A DNA stretch of 64,000 nt from Sindora glabra (GCA_020226215.1 CM035232.1:64514184-64578183), one strand, 5' to 3'. Positions 26,071-37,496 are shown, counted from the first letter of the stretch. Notes: generated from the sequence alone by a model not told the origin. Numbers and translations are program-made.

Positions 26071-27861
26071 TGATATCTTATGTAAGTTGGTATTTGAACA
26101 ATAAAAGAACTACGATGAGGAGAAGAAGCATGAAATCCTTTACAAGAACAAGATGGATATGGGAGTAAAATCAACAACTGCAGAGCCATCTTTTGATCTC
26201 ATATCATACGAAAGGTCACCATAACAACAGTTTGAATCATAAGTAACATCTTCTTTACTAATCCACAAGTACCATAATTAGAAGGTACCAAACTAACTTA
26301 TTCCACAAATTTACAATTTCAGGCAAGACTACAGTACTTTTGTATGCAAACAAATATAAGATATATACGAGAATAAAGAATTTAAAGAACACTTTCTATT
26401 AGAATTTGTGAGGAAATACAGGGTAAAATTAGTGAGTAACTTCCTCAGAGATTTCAATCTTTTTAGCTAAAAATGATTCTTATGTACTTTCCTATTTCCT
26501 TGTAGGTCTTAATTTATGTAACATTTAATTATAAATGTTAATAAAAATTTAACATATTCTTTTTTCTAGTTTCTTTTAACATTTAGAATTCATTTACCCT
26601 TATGTTTGCAACATCTGCCTTAAGGTTACTATTTAGAATTAAAATAGTAACATGCAAGTAATTATGTAGTTTTTCATTGATGTTACTACTAACACACCAA
26701 CACTAATCAAATAGAAACATATCAACTACTAATGCTAACCAATAATCAATTGCATTACTGTATTAGAATGATGTTAATATTTTTTTATAAAGCAAAAGAA
26801 TCATAAAGAATACAATTGTGCCATAGAAAAAACTACATTCAAGATGGCTCTTTATAACTTTTCTTATTGTGATGTTCTAGTTTGTCATATCTTTTGCACC
26901 TAATTTTCTTAATGCACTCACCTCTCAACCTAATCTTGATCTTCTTAGGTTTGCCTGCTTATCTTTTTGAAATTATAGATAAGATAGTTGCTTTCTCTCT
27001 TACATTAACCTCCTACCTCAGCATTGTAAAATCATCCTATACGTGCTCATATAGAAATAATTCTCAATAACTCATTCATAAAAATCCCACATTTTCTAAT
27101 AGCAGTAACTACATCAACATAAAGAAAATTGTCCAATTGCCACTGATGACAAGTGCAATTGCACTAAGAAATATCAACATATATATTTGGATATGCTAAC
27201 ACTTCAAAAATAGTTTTTGATGACTTCCTAATAAGCCAACCTCTGCACTTCCTTGAGTGTAAATCTAATCTTAACACCTAGATAGGAAAAATAACCCCAT
27301 TCAAACCTAATGATTTAGACTTCCATTTAGCAAACCACTCCATCAACTTAAAACGAATATTATCAACCATATTTGTGATCGACAACTTCTTAGCATCATG
27401 AATCCAAGAATTGCAAGATTCAACTGCATTTGATATTATCTTACCATATTGACAACTACGGCTGAAAGCATTCGACCAACATTTAGGTGTAAGCCCCGTG
27501 AGAAATTTCTGAGCAATCCAACCTCTTTTGCATTTGAAAACTTCCAAGTTTTCGTCGAATGCACCTACTGTTAGGAAATATTCACACATTGCAAATAAAT
27601 GACCTATGTATTTCCTGAAGGAATTAAAAAATGCAACACTATTGAATTTGTCTTTCAAATTATATTTTAAATGATGCAAATAAAAGCAATGAGGTACCAT
27701 TGGAAAAACCTTAGGAATTGCTTCAAGCAATCCTAAATTACAATTGGAAATAAAAGTCACCCATCGGTCTACATTGAGTACTATGGACAACTATGAAAGG
27801 AACTAGAACTAGTTGTTTTGATTTTCAGAATCAACCACAGCAAAAGTTAGAGGAAACAACC

Positions 27862-28453
27862 CTGAAATGAAATAATCACAATAAACAAAAACATAAGCCA
27901 TTAAAATAGAAACATGATTCATAGTATAAGCCATGTTACTGTTTGGATGGAAATAGTAACATCAACCCAAAAAACATAATAAATAGATAAATCAATTCTC
28001 ATTAATAGCAAAAATTATGAAAAATAATGACACTACTTCCATATTACTATTTCATCTCTTAATGGTAATATTAATCTAGCAACCAAATGAATATATCTAA
28101 TTATTAATCCAACTAACAAAAACTAAGAATAAATAGTCAAATTAACCATCATTAATAACAAAATTACCAAAAAAGAATACCAATGCTTCTATGTTACTAT
28201 TCGTCTCCAAATAGTAACATCAATAAAACTTAAAATATAACATCTAAATAAGGGGACATTTTAAATAAAAATAATAATAAAAGAAAGAAAAAAATACAAG
28301 GCCTTCCATGTTATTATTTCCAGACTAAACAGTAATAAGGGATACCATATTATTGTTTAGCTTCCAAATAATAACACTAATCAAATGAGAAAATAAAATC
28401 ATTCTTGATTAAAAAACCTTGTACAATAAACTTAAAATGAAAAAAAAATTCAC
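27862..28453 (-). other. Intron of the MULE transposase pseudogene
   Basis: The donor is AATTAAG/GTGAAT (exon ends at 28454) and the acceptor is ATTTCAG/GGTTG (exon resumes at 27861). Joining them keeps the frame and gives the expected order LLATNKDSN-stop-GLFPL, with a TAA where a residue such as Asn normally lies. The 592-bp intron is made almost entirely of the hairpin repeat. Splice sites are inferred from sequence and family alignment, not from transcripts. Confidence 0.75.
27915..28385 (-). repeat. Hairpin-repeat array inside the MULE intron
   Basis: Five hairpins, near 27935, 28045, 28192, 28308 and 28346 (for example ATGTTACTATTCGTCTCCAA near 28192). The anchor appears in reverse complement (CTCATTAATAGCAAAA near 28002 and ATCATTAATAACAAAA near 28150, about 148 bases apart). 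The array is thus inverted relative to the blocks at 21-26 kb. Confidence 0.8.
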
Positions 28454-29455
28454 CTTAATTGCTATCCTTGTTAGTAGCTAATAAGATGACCCCCTTAAAC
28501 CTGGACTTTAAAAAAGTCCTATCAATAAATAAAAGAGGTTTGCAAAATATAAATCTTTTAATACAAGCATGAAATGCAACAAACATTATTTTAAATCTCT
28601 TGTTATTGTCATCCACATTCACCACAATATAGCTACTAGGATTCACTTCATTAATATTAGATACATACTAATTGATTTGTTTGAAGGAGTTATCAAAATC
28701 ACCAAATACCATACCTTTTACTTTCTTCATTGCACGCCATGCCTTGCAATAGAAAATTGTCAGTCCATAATTATTTCAAAAATGATTTATAACTTTACTA
28801 GCTATCAAAGATGGGGATCCCTTAACTAAATCAATGACCAATTCAGAAATCAATTTGGATCCCATCCTTTTTTAAGTTGAATTATTTAACACATGACCAC
28901 AAGTGTGATGATTTACTGACTTTTTAATATAAAAAAATCATTCACCTTACATAATAAAGCAGTCATAGCCTACTTTTAGCCTTCCTCGTGCTTCTTTAAG
29001 CATACAATTGCTACCTTTATTTTTGTATTCTTAATATAATCAAATGAAAAACCTCTCTTAATCGAATACTTGCACAATACATTCCTAAACTTAACAACAC
29101 TACCAAAGAACCCTTGATCAACATGGCTGGCTGTACCTAACCATGAATCAAACAATAAAACCTTCTCACTATTTGAAGAATACAAACTTGCAACCAAAGC
29201 TCTATCACATTCCATCACATTTGAAATAGTAACCTGTCTTTCTAAAATAGCAACACCATCACAAAGCAAATTTGATACAAAACTTGAACTAATATTAATA
29301 CTCAAATTCACATATTTCAAATCCAAAATACGAACCAAGTCAATCATATTTTCTAGTTCTAACTTATTCCTCAACAAACAAACAGGATCACTAGGAAGAG
29401 AATAAGATAAGGAAAAATCACTGACAAATAAATCCTTGAAATTCACACACATCAT

Positions 29456-30535
29456 TCAAACTAAATCATCATAATCTATACTAATGCTAATCTTCAATAC
29501 CACAGTTTCATCCCTACACTTACATATGAGCAACAGACACTATTCCATTAACAAAAAATCACAATTACCAAGTAACAATGCAATAAGAAAAAAGAGGTGA
29601 TCAATAAACGCAATAATGATAAAAAAACATAGGAGATCAATCAACCGTAAATACCAAACAAGGATCGAGATTCAAAACAAACACACAAAGTGTTAAATTT
29701 GGATGGGAAACAACAAAAAATCTTGCATAAAAAGGATAAAAATGAAAAATAATTACAAAAGGGGTATTTTAAAAATATAATAGTAATAATTCATAAAACT
29801 GATACGTTTTTGAAATAAAGATTAATGCTAACATCTCTTTGAAAGAAAATCTAGAAAGTGGTACCACAATACAATTTAGTGTAATTTTTTTTGTGTAATG
29901 AATTTGATATGGTATAACAAAATGTGACCTCATTGACAAATGTATGGCAAAATTCATGGGACTAAGAAATTGTGTTCCTAGTTTAATGGGGTAAAATTGA
30001 TTATATCCAAATCCAAGTTTGTTTCATAATAATGTAATTCCTCCAAGTCATAAGTAAATGATCCTCAATAGCTCATGGAATTAGATCTCCTTGCAAGATA
30101 TCATATATTTGGGTTAAAAATTAGTGGCTTGAACATATTTCTGTCTCCTAATTTGAACATAGGTTGATTTTGGTATTTCTAATTTAGAATTATCAAATTC
30201 TGATTCTTTATATACTCATTATTAAAAATTAGCGGCTTAAAAACGTCATGAAGTCCAGTGAGCATGTATATGTGTATCATTGTGTGGATTTTAAACTGAG
30301 AAACGTTCCAATCAAGAGGAACACTTAATGTATAAACTTCATAATTATATTTTCTAACATGATTACTCACTAATGGAAATCAGAATGATAAATGCAGTGT
30401 TTATAAAATGCTTAAAATAAGGGGCACAATTTAATTTTATGTAGAAGTTTTTGAAAACGGGAAGAACTTAACTAAATAAACACATGTACAAAAAATTTGC
30501 AGATTCTAAAATCGAACACTGGGAAACCATATAAC
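29456..30535. other. Flank upstream of the MULE gene, nothing coding recognised
   Basis: Presumably promoter-side DNA of the transposase gene and the element edge. A string AAAATTAG[TC]GGCTT occurs at about 30117 and 30225. I could not identify a terminal inverted repeat. Confidence 0.45.
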
Positions 30536-30539
30536 CCTC

Positions 30540-30995
30540 ACAAGGGCAAAAAGCTCCCCCTCAATGCAAACAACAACCATTCGCTTTAAGTGAGACGCAA
30601 AAATGGTGTTGCTGAACCATTCGGACAGGATTGCTATTTCCCCCTGTAATTTAACAAGAAATTAGAAGGAAAACAACAATGAAATAAATGTAATAGGAGT
30701 ATAACATGGGTACATACTCATGGTGTCAAAGGAAGGAATTAAATTGGCGATGCCGTTTAAAGAGCATGGATCCCTATTTATTTCAATATGTTAGTTTTTC
30801 ACGTCTTCCATGTTGGTTCAGTTACCAATTTATTTCCTTCAAATTGTTAATTGAACCAACACACAAGATATGAAAAACTAACGTACTCAAATGTGCGGGA
30901 ATATCTCCATTTACTTTCTCTGGAAAAGCCTGATCAGCAGATTCGTAACTCCGGTCAATTGCCTTCAATGCAACCTTCTCAAAAGGATCACCAAC
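30540..30995 (-). pseudogene. P5-type ATPase (PDR2/MIA-like), two exon fragments
   Basis: P5A ATPases are endoplasmic-reticulum cation-pump family proteins; Arabidopsis PDR2/MIA (At5g23630) is the plant member I compare with from memory. Reading the minus strand, an acceptor TATGTAG at 30996 opens an exon that gives VGDPFEKVALKAIDRSYES, close to the PDR2 stretch VGDPLEKAALKGIDWSYK in the nucleotide-binding domain. It ends near 30890 with a GTACGT donor-like string. After about 250 bases of intron-like sequence, an acceptor TTACAG at 30644 opens a second exon giving NSNPVRMVQQHHF. An extra T then shifts the frame, and ASHLKRMVVVCIEGELFALV follows, matching the next PDR2 block. The fragments are adjacent in the parent protein. 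Nothing of the rest of this roughly 1,180-residue protein was recognised, so this is a gene fragment, possibly carried by a transposon. Confidence 0.8.
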
Positions 30996-30999
30996 CTAC

Positions 31000-33390
31000 A
31001 TATAAGTTATGGAATTTATAAGTATATATTATAAACCAAAAATCCAAACGGTATACCATAGTGATTAGCTTGATAGTTAATATCAATGATGGTAGGAGAA
31101 AAGATGGCATTTCCCACTTCTATTGTATTTCCCAAAATAAAATATTTACACTTCCAAAATTTGCTTGCTTAGCGTCAGTCAAATCTCAACTTATATCAAA
31201 ATTGCCAAAAAAAAAAAAGACAGAATAGAAGCCTGTGCAAGAATAGAGGGAAGAATCAATGTGAATCTCACCTACGCTTGTATGTGCTTCGTTGATTCTG
31301 TTGCAGTTGAAGCGACTTCAAAAGAGAGAACAAAAGCAATGCAAAGATCATTTCCAGCATTTAATTTCTATCATTCAAAATAGAATAACTGCCACATAAT
31401 AAGGCCATGTCAAGAAACTTTTGGCCACATAGTAAGTGCCACATAAAGGCCGTGTCACCAATTCTACTTGTAAATATGGGGTGCTTGTAAAAACTGATGA
31501 TGCGGGAATAAGGCCATCTAACATTGTCCTATGACCAACACAAACACCCCATGTTTACAAACAGCAGCAACAGAATTTGCTAGTGCCTCAGCCCCTAAAT
31601 CAAAAGAATAATTGAGGGATGGATATCACCAAAACAATGTGAAACAACAGCAAAATAAATGATAGAATTCAATCCCGAACTTTATTTGCTTTCCGCATAT
31701 CTGAATCTACAGAATAGCCTGTCCAAGTCCAATAAGGGATTAAAAGAACACTAAGCTCATGAATTTCTGAGTAATCATTCAAAGTACGTCTTAGAGATCA
31801 GAATATAAATATATAGACACCACCAAAATTAGCTCCAACGGCATATTTCTCAATGAATATTTATACATCAAAGATGGACAACAAGTAATAATAATTTAAT
31901 TGTTGTGATATTAAAAAATATAAATACTTTGATGATTTTTCTTGAAGTTATTCGGAAGTTCACAACAAATAAGGAAGGGGTGAGAATGGAAAGGAGAGGC
32001 GGAAGTAGGTTGGCTACTTGAGGCATGGTCAAATAACTTACATATGTCTATGTCTCAAAGAATCATGTCTTAAAACAACACCTTTCTCTTCTCATATATA
32101 TGTATATATATTTCCAAATTAAAGAGGTTGCTATACTTCTACAAGAAAAAAAAAATGAGATTGAAGAAATGGTCAGGCCATATCCATCTAACAAATTCAA
32201 TCCAAGTGAGATACTTTACTAAAGCCCCGACATACCCAATGAGATGAGACTTTAAATCATTTAATCACAAAAGAATAAAGACAAAAGATGAAAAGAGCAT
32301 TCCAAATGAAATATCACTTCAGCTACCATATGTCAAACAAAAGAGCATTTCGAATGAAATTTAATCTGGTGGCACCGTTACATTATACAATCACATTTTC
32401 ACTAAATGCACAGTTCTTAGAATTAGCTTATATAGAATGACGTCCAACAACAGAACGCTCAAAGCTAAAACTATCCACAACATGCACTTTGACTATATAT
32501 CTGCTATCACAATTTCAAGAATAAATGATGACAAATGCATAATAAACTCGTAAAAATAGAGAAAAAAGGGCAAGAGGCATGGCCAAACATATATTTACTA
32601 ATTTGACTATCGATATCAATCTTGTATTGTTTTCCAAGAGCATCCCCACTGACTAGCCCACATAGATCCAAGTTGCTTGCAAAACTGCAGACACAGGAGC
32701 AGTCCTTCCAGCATAATTTTATAAAGCAGAATTAATGAAGATAACAATATATTAAAGCTCAATAACAAACCCGATAGGGTGAACAATGAGAGGGAACTAT
32801 TATCAGGAACTGCTCCTGAGAGGCTGGTTTTTTGATAAATCCCTACAGTTTGATGCCTATATTGAGAACAAGTTACTAACATTGTATACGCACACAGAAT
32901 ATACATAAAAAAAAATTAAGTTGAGGGAAATAAACACTCAGCACTTGGTCTTTAGCATGACGAAATTTTAACATTAGGGGGCAAGCTATTTGCTCATCTT
33001 TGACAACACTCAAAATTTGCTTGAACCTACTCGCTCCACTATAATAATCTGCAAGCTCACTTCAAATATTAGACAAGTAGTTATACGAGGAAAGAAAAAT
33101 CTGGGTTAATTCCTAATCCTTGGTGAGAATTCTCTATTTCCTAAAACCTCATAAATTCAGACCCTAGAAATAAATAAGTTTAGGTAAATTTTTTGAGATT
33201 TCGCACCTATTGTTTTTTATATAGATTAGGATAAATCAAACTTCTCTCATTCAGTTAGGATTGCAAATTGATAGCTAGTTCTAAATAAGGAAATGGAATT
33301 ATAATCTTAGAGTGGGTTCATGAAAACAAGTTTGGGAAAGCTAAGAATATAATCAAAGACCAAGAAGATGTTGGTATCAATTCTTACCTT
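31000..33390 (-). other. Low-copy, gene-like DNA without identified product
   Basis: Less AT-rich than its surroundings. A minus-strand open stretch of about 48 codons (about 33060-32917) reads ELADYYSGASRFKQILSVV and continues QIACPLMLKFRHAKDQVL. It looks coding, but I do not recognise it. Another minus-strand segment near 31520-31590, after a TTGATTTAG acceptor-like string, reads GAEALANSVAAVCKHGVFV, also unidentified. An imperfect palindrome links about 31470-31490 with 31535-31560 (ATGGGGTG[CT]TTGT on both strands). These may be further pieces of the gene that supplied the P5-ATPase exons, or of other genes. Confidence 0.35.
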
Positions 33391-34141
33391 TGTGCCACAA
33401 GCGGGTAACTTTTCAACTAAAATCGTACAACACATGAGGCTAACTTGAGGCCAACATGCCAATTTCCTCATAAAACTCTCTTGTGCTGCACTTGAAAAAT
33501 ATAGCGGGACATTGGAGATTTATCACTTATACAATAAAATTTTGTATACAACATGTTTGAAGGCAACAGAATCAAGTTGCTAAAGCACTTGTGCATATCA
33601 AACTGCAAGAATAATCCATACTAGGAGCCTTTTGGTACAACCGAAAGGAAGAGGGACGACTTCATTCGATGGTATATGTCTCATCACATAATTTTGAATG
33701 TGTAAGAAATGACCACAAGTCAATACACTCAAGTCTTAAGGTTAGTGTCAAGCCGCTCTACTAGGTTGTTGACACCCCACTGCCCTAAAGATCATTTTGA
33801 AGAAAAGTTGACTTGACTTCAGTAGATATTTTTTTTAGTTGTCATAACCCCTTTTCATTATGTTTTAGGTGTACAATTCACACCAAAACATATTAACTTA
33901 AAGATAAAAATGTGACAATCATAAATATAGGCTTTTTGAACTCTTCTGAATTCTCAATCCTCACCAAAATTTACCAAAATACTCTTAAACTTGGAAAAAT
34001 TAGAAAAAATAATCTACAAGTGCATTGGTTCCCAAATTCATTCTATAGGACCTCTACACCATGTCTGATTTTTAGGCCAAGTTTTGTCTAAAACTAAGCA
34101 TGTTTGCTTGTTAAACTAGTCACAACTACTAGCTTCTAACA
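33391..34141 (-). repeat. 3' LTR of the small element
   Basis: In plus-strand terms starts TGTGCCACAAGCGG and ends GCTTCTAACA. Shares strings such as AATAATCCA[TC]ACTAG[GA]AGCC and CTAGTCACAACTACTAGCTT with the right LTR. Confidence 0.82.
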
Positions 34142-34157
34142 TTCTCTCCCACTTCAA
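34142..34157 (-). other. Polypurine tract of the small element
   Basis: Minus strand reads GAAGTGGGAGAGAAT next to the LTR start TGTTA, the usual second-strand priming site arrangement. Confidence 0.7.
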
Positions 34158-35777
34158 ATGTTAATGCTCTCATTGATGCCTCAATTTGACATATCACCAT
34201 GAAGAATCTACTTACTTTTTCTAAACTTCATGTTTGTCTTTTTAAGCTCTCAATGAATTTTTCCCATGTATATTTTGCTTGTCATCACTGCAACCTCAAT
34301 ATTCTCTTTGGCAAAATGCATCCTCCATATATATTAAAGAGCTTCCTTAAAAAACTCTTTTGAAGTTACCATGACACTTTCAAGTGTCGTTGTCCCATTA
34401 GTTTTCCTAGACTCAATGTAAATACAACTTGTTTAATAGGTTGTTACATTTATAACTTTGTGCTCACCATTTTTGCAATTTGCTCAAGCACCACTTTTAC
34501 GGCAAAAATGTGTGCTAACTCTATAAATTGTAAGCGAAGCTTAGCACTTTTGAATTATCTATTAACAAATATCTTACGCCTAATGTCCCATTACGTAGAT
34601 GCAAGAGCCAAAACTTATACTTGATCTATGCATAGACTCTATAATATTGCCCACAAGTCTACTTGTGTTGCTTTGGTTAATTCATTGCATGTCACAATAC
34701 CACTTTCACACTTGATTAGATCCTTTGATCTTTTCTAAATTGACACCTTTATGGTATCTTGGCCATTATAGCTTACTCAAGGTTAATGCTTTCTAGCATC
34801 ATGGTCATGACCTTTCCTATCTTAAGTGACATCCAACAATGTTTAGCCTCTTGCATTCTTAACTTGAGTGTGTCCCTTAACGATTTGTTCAAGTGTATCC
34901 ATTTTGATGGCCTTCCATACCAATAGCTTGATGGGGTTAAGCATAAAGTCCTCTTACACTCTAGCTTGAGTTTTATTTTGCTTGTGCATGAGCAAATATG
35001 AACTCAATTATTACCAAGTCTTTTAACCAAGCAACTATGTAATGCTAGTCTGTTACCCTTCCTTTAAGTCATTGTTGCTAACCACAAAGTGACTATATAG
35101 CCTAACCTACTACATCAAAGTATCATTGCTTTTATTATGTGACTATGATATGCTAACCCTTAAGCATCTCAACTTGAATCTTGTAAGTGATTGCACACTT
35201 TTCATTAAACTTATAGATTGTGCACATTGTCTCGATCCTATTTTAAGAATCAATTAGCCAATTGGCCATAATCCCCCAACAATACTCCTTTAAGTATCAT
35301 CATGCCTCCTTGACACAATTTTGGACTACTCTTTTTGCAGCAATCTACTTTGCCTTTTGGCTATGCTCCTTTGAGCACCATGATTGATCATTTCGAACCA
35401 CCTTGATACAATTTTGGACTCCTCATTCTAAAGTAATCTATTCATATGTTTCAACCATGGCCATGTATTTCTATACAACTAAGGTTTTTCCTTCTAAATC
35501 TATTAATCCTTCTTGAAATGGCTAAGCTTTCTAGCAAAATCAAAACTTTTCCCTTTAAATAGGTTGTCAATTCACTCATCTATCTAGATAATGATTTATA
35601 TCCCTTGATGCCACTATTATGAATGAGCACATAACCACTTTCCTACATATTGCAAGCTAGCTCACAAGCACTTAAGCTTGTATTTGATGTACTAATCAAT
35701 GTTCTCTTTATAGCATTAGACAAGCTACATCTAGACTAACTATTGCCTACTTGACCATGCTCACTAGCAATAATCGA
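34158..35777 (-). other. Internal non-coding domain of the small element
   Basis: About 1.6 kb with no frame longer than chance and no retroviral motif noticed on either strand. Confidence 0.6.
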
Positions 35778-35789
35778 GCTTTAATACCA
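35778..35789 (-). other. Primer-binding site of the small element
   Basis: Minus strand TGGTATTAAAGC matches initiator-Met tRNA primer site TGGTATCAGAGC at 10 of 12 positions, two bases from the right LTR. Confidence 0.75.
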
Positions 35790-35791
35790 AA

Positions 35792-36539
35792 TGTTATGGG
35801 CTAATAGCTTTCTAGCAAAATTGTGCAACATATGAAGCTAACTTAAAGCCAACATACTAGTTTTCTCATAAAACTCTTTTATGGTACACTTGGAGAAGAT
35901 AATAGCATGTCAAAGATTTATTATTAATACAATAAAATCATATGTATGACATGTCCAAAGGCAATATAACCAAGTCATCGAACCACTCGTGCATACCAAG
36001 CTAGAGGAATAATCCACACTAGAAGCCTCTAGGTATAACTAAAAAGGAAAGCAATAATTTTGTTTAATGGTATACGCCTCATCACATAGTTTTGAATGTG
36101 TAAAAGATGGTTACAAGCTAACACACTCAACTCCCAAGCTCAATGCTAAGCTTCTTGATTAGGTTTTTAACACTTTACATCCTTAAAGAATATTTTGAAC
36201 AAAAATCTATTTGGTATAAGTAGACATGCCTTTTTTAAGTTGTCATTAGCCTTTTTCCTCATGCTTCAAATGTCTAATTGGCACCAAAACACAATGAATA
36301 GAAGATAAAAATATAAAGATCATAAATATAAGCTTTTCAAACTCCTCTAAATTCTTAAAACTTAATGAGTTTACTACAAAACCCTTAAATTTAGAAAAAA
36401 TTAAGAAAAATAATCTATAAATGCATTTGTTCCCAAATTCACTCGACATGATCTCCACAATATACTTGATTTTTAGGCTAAGTTTTCAAAATTGAGCATG
36501 TTTACTTGTTGAATTAGTCATAACTACTAGCTTGTGACA
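35792..36539 (-). repeat. 5' LTR of the small element
   Basis: Plus-strand start TGTTATGGGCTAATAGC and end CTTGTGACA; 748 bases, diverged partner of 33391-34141. Confidence 0.82.
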
Positions 36540-36707
36540 TTTAGTAAGTAAGGAAACTAACACTAAATTGATGGTTAGTTCCATGATGCTTAATGGGACC
36601 AAGAATATTCAAATCGGTTAAAAAATAAAAGCAATTGATTAGGGGTCACTTCATAGTTAAGCAACAATTAAGGGAAGCTTTAGTGATGATGCAATTTTAT
36701 AATAGGG

Positions 36708-36725
36708 GAGAGAGAGAGAGAGAGA
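36708..36725. repeat. (GA)n microsatellite
   Basis: Nine GA units in non-coding DNA. Confidence 0.9.
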
Positions 36726-37490
36726 ATAATTTTGCACCTAGGTGCATTAGGCTTTTATGGATTTAATTGTAAAATGAGAAAGTGAGATAAAATAATAGGC
36801 AAAGGTAGTTCAATATTGTGGACCTTGTTTTAGGGATAAATCTACAGTTTGTTTATAACTTTTCCTAATAGGCTATACTTTGTTATAAAAAATGACCCAT
36901 TCCAATAGTTGCATATCTAATGGTTAGATTTGCGTTGCATGCCATGCAATACAAAACTTTTTGCACTATAACTATTAGGGAGGGATTTCAGTGCACCATT
37001 AATCTAAATCATTGAATTTTATTCATCCTATACCATAAAAACTAGGGAGAGATTTTGATACAACTGATGTACTATAATCATCACCTAATAGCTAGGATCA
37101 ATTCAAAAAATTTTTCTTTACTTAAAATTTTGGTTGACATAACCGCACCCCATTAATAAAAAAGCCAAACTTTGGTTTTGAAATAACAACACTACTTATA
37201 TGTTGATCATCTTAATATAGATCTAACTTTTATTATTTAATCACATGACTATAAAGTAATCAATACATAGATTCAACACACATCATTGAGAGATTTAACA
37301 TTTTCCTTAGATTGAATTGAAAGTATGTTAATGCATTTCACTTGTTGGAAACAATCTACAAATTACAATAAGCTATGATGTAGTTATGAATATTGGTAAT
37401 TTGGTATCCAGATATAGTAGAAATCAATTCTCCAATTATCTCATGTTTATATCCTAATTTGTCTAATAGGTCAACTTGGTTGGCTATATT
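36726..37490. other. Non-coding DNA, nothing recognised
   Basis: AT-rich. A phrase ACTA[TG]TAGGGAGGGATTT / ACTAGGGAGAGATTTTGATA recurs at about 36966 and 37050, a weak local duplication. Confidence 0.4.
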
Positions 37491-37496
37491 ATCAAA

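Larger units (their letters stand above)
20440..26660 (+). repeat. Diverged hairpin-bearing repeat family (GTTACTATTT...AAATAGTAAC)
   Basis: More than twenty imperfect inverted repeats of the type ATGTTACTATTTGG - short loop - CCAAATAGTAACAT are scattered over about 6 kb. Clear cases lie near 21224-21258, 21551-21584, 21598-21632, 21693-21727, 22003-22034, 22928-22985, 23347-23400, 24931-24963, 24993-25025, 25735-25768 and 26625-26660. In the dense blocks they sit in a longer unit with a second shared part, TTTATTATTAATGA followed by CTTGATTTGTCTATTTATTTT. No open frame runs through them. Between dense blocks the sequence is ordinary AT-rich DNA. What the family is cannot be told from this window; decayed satellite or sub-terminal transposon repeats are the leading options. 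Confidence 0.8.
26839..29455 (-). pseudogene. Mutator-like (MULE/MuDR) transposase, broken
   Basis: On the minus strand this follows the plan of a plant MuDR-type transposase. The amino part (29455-28976) contains VVKFRNVLCKYSIKRGFSFD, the start of the MuDR DNA-binding domain. It continues through shifts as HHTCGHVLNNST (about 28891-28926) and YCKAWRAMKKVKGMVFGDFD (near 28690-28760). The catalytic region follows: NPSSYIVVNVDDNNKRFKIM, then LLFIDRTFLKSRFKGVILLA (about 28470-28530), an intron, GLFPLTFAVVDSENQNN (about 27812-27862), and RWVTFISNCNLGLLEAIPKV to NAVESCNSWIHDAKKL (27790-27340). Near 27090-27200 is a SWIM zinc-finger remnant, CNCTCHQWQL, in which the expected later Cys and His read Tyr and Asp. 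The tail near 26840-26960 has GKPKKIKIRL and a CCHC-knuckle remnant ending KEPS-stop. In-frame stops (one at the exon junction, several after SENQNN), shifts and lost zinc ligands make it inactive. Terminal inverted repeats were not found. Confidence 0.88.
33391..36539 (-). mobile_element. Small non-coding LTR retrotransposon
   Basis: Two direct repeats of about 750 bases (33391-34141 and 35792-36539) bracket about 1.65 kb with no open frame. On the minus strand a primer site TGGTATTAAAGC (cf. initiator-Met TGGTATCAGAGC) lies next to the right repeat, and a purine tract AAGTGGGAGAGAAT next to the left one, exactly where a minus-oriented element needs them. The LTRs differ at many positions, so it is old. 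Size and lack of coding suggest a non-autonomous element mobilised by a Copia-like partner. I did not find a clear target duplication (ACCTT against TTTAG). Confidence 0.82.

Noticed and set aside
20440..28385. CRISPR-like reading of the repeat array
   Set aside because: Repeats are diverged, irregularly spaced and in both orientations, and the DNA is plant nuclear; there are no cas genes.
29700..29790. Possible MULE terminal inverted repeat (GGGGTATTTTAAAAATA)
   Set aside because: No matching inverted copy was found on the other side of the transposase region.
31165..31383. 72-codon plus-strand frame
   Set aside because: Low-complexity Lys run and no family resemblance; coding signal nearby is on the other strand.
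33386..36544. Target duplication for the small LTR element
   Set aside because: ACCTT and TTTAG do not match convincingly.
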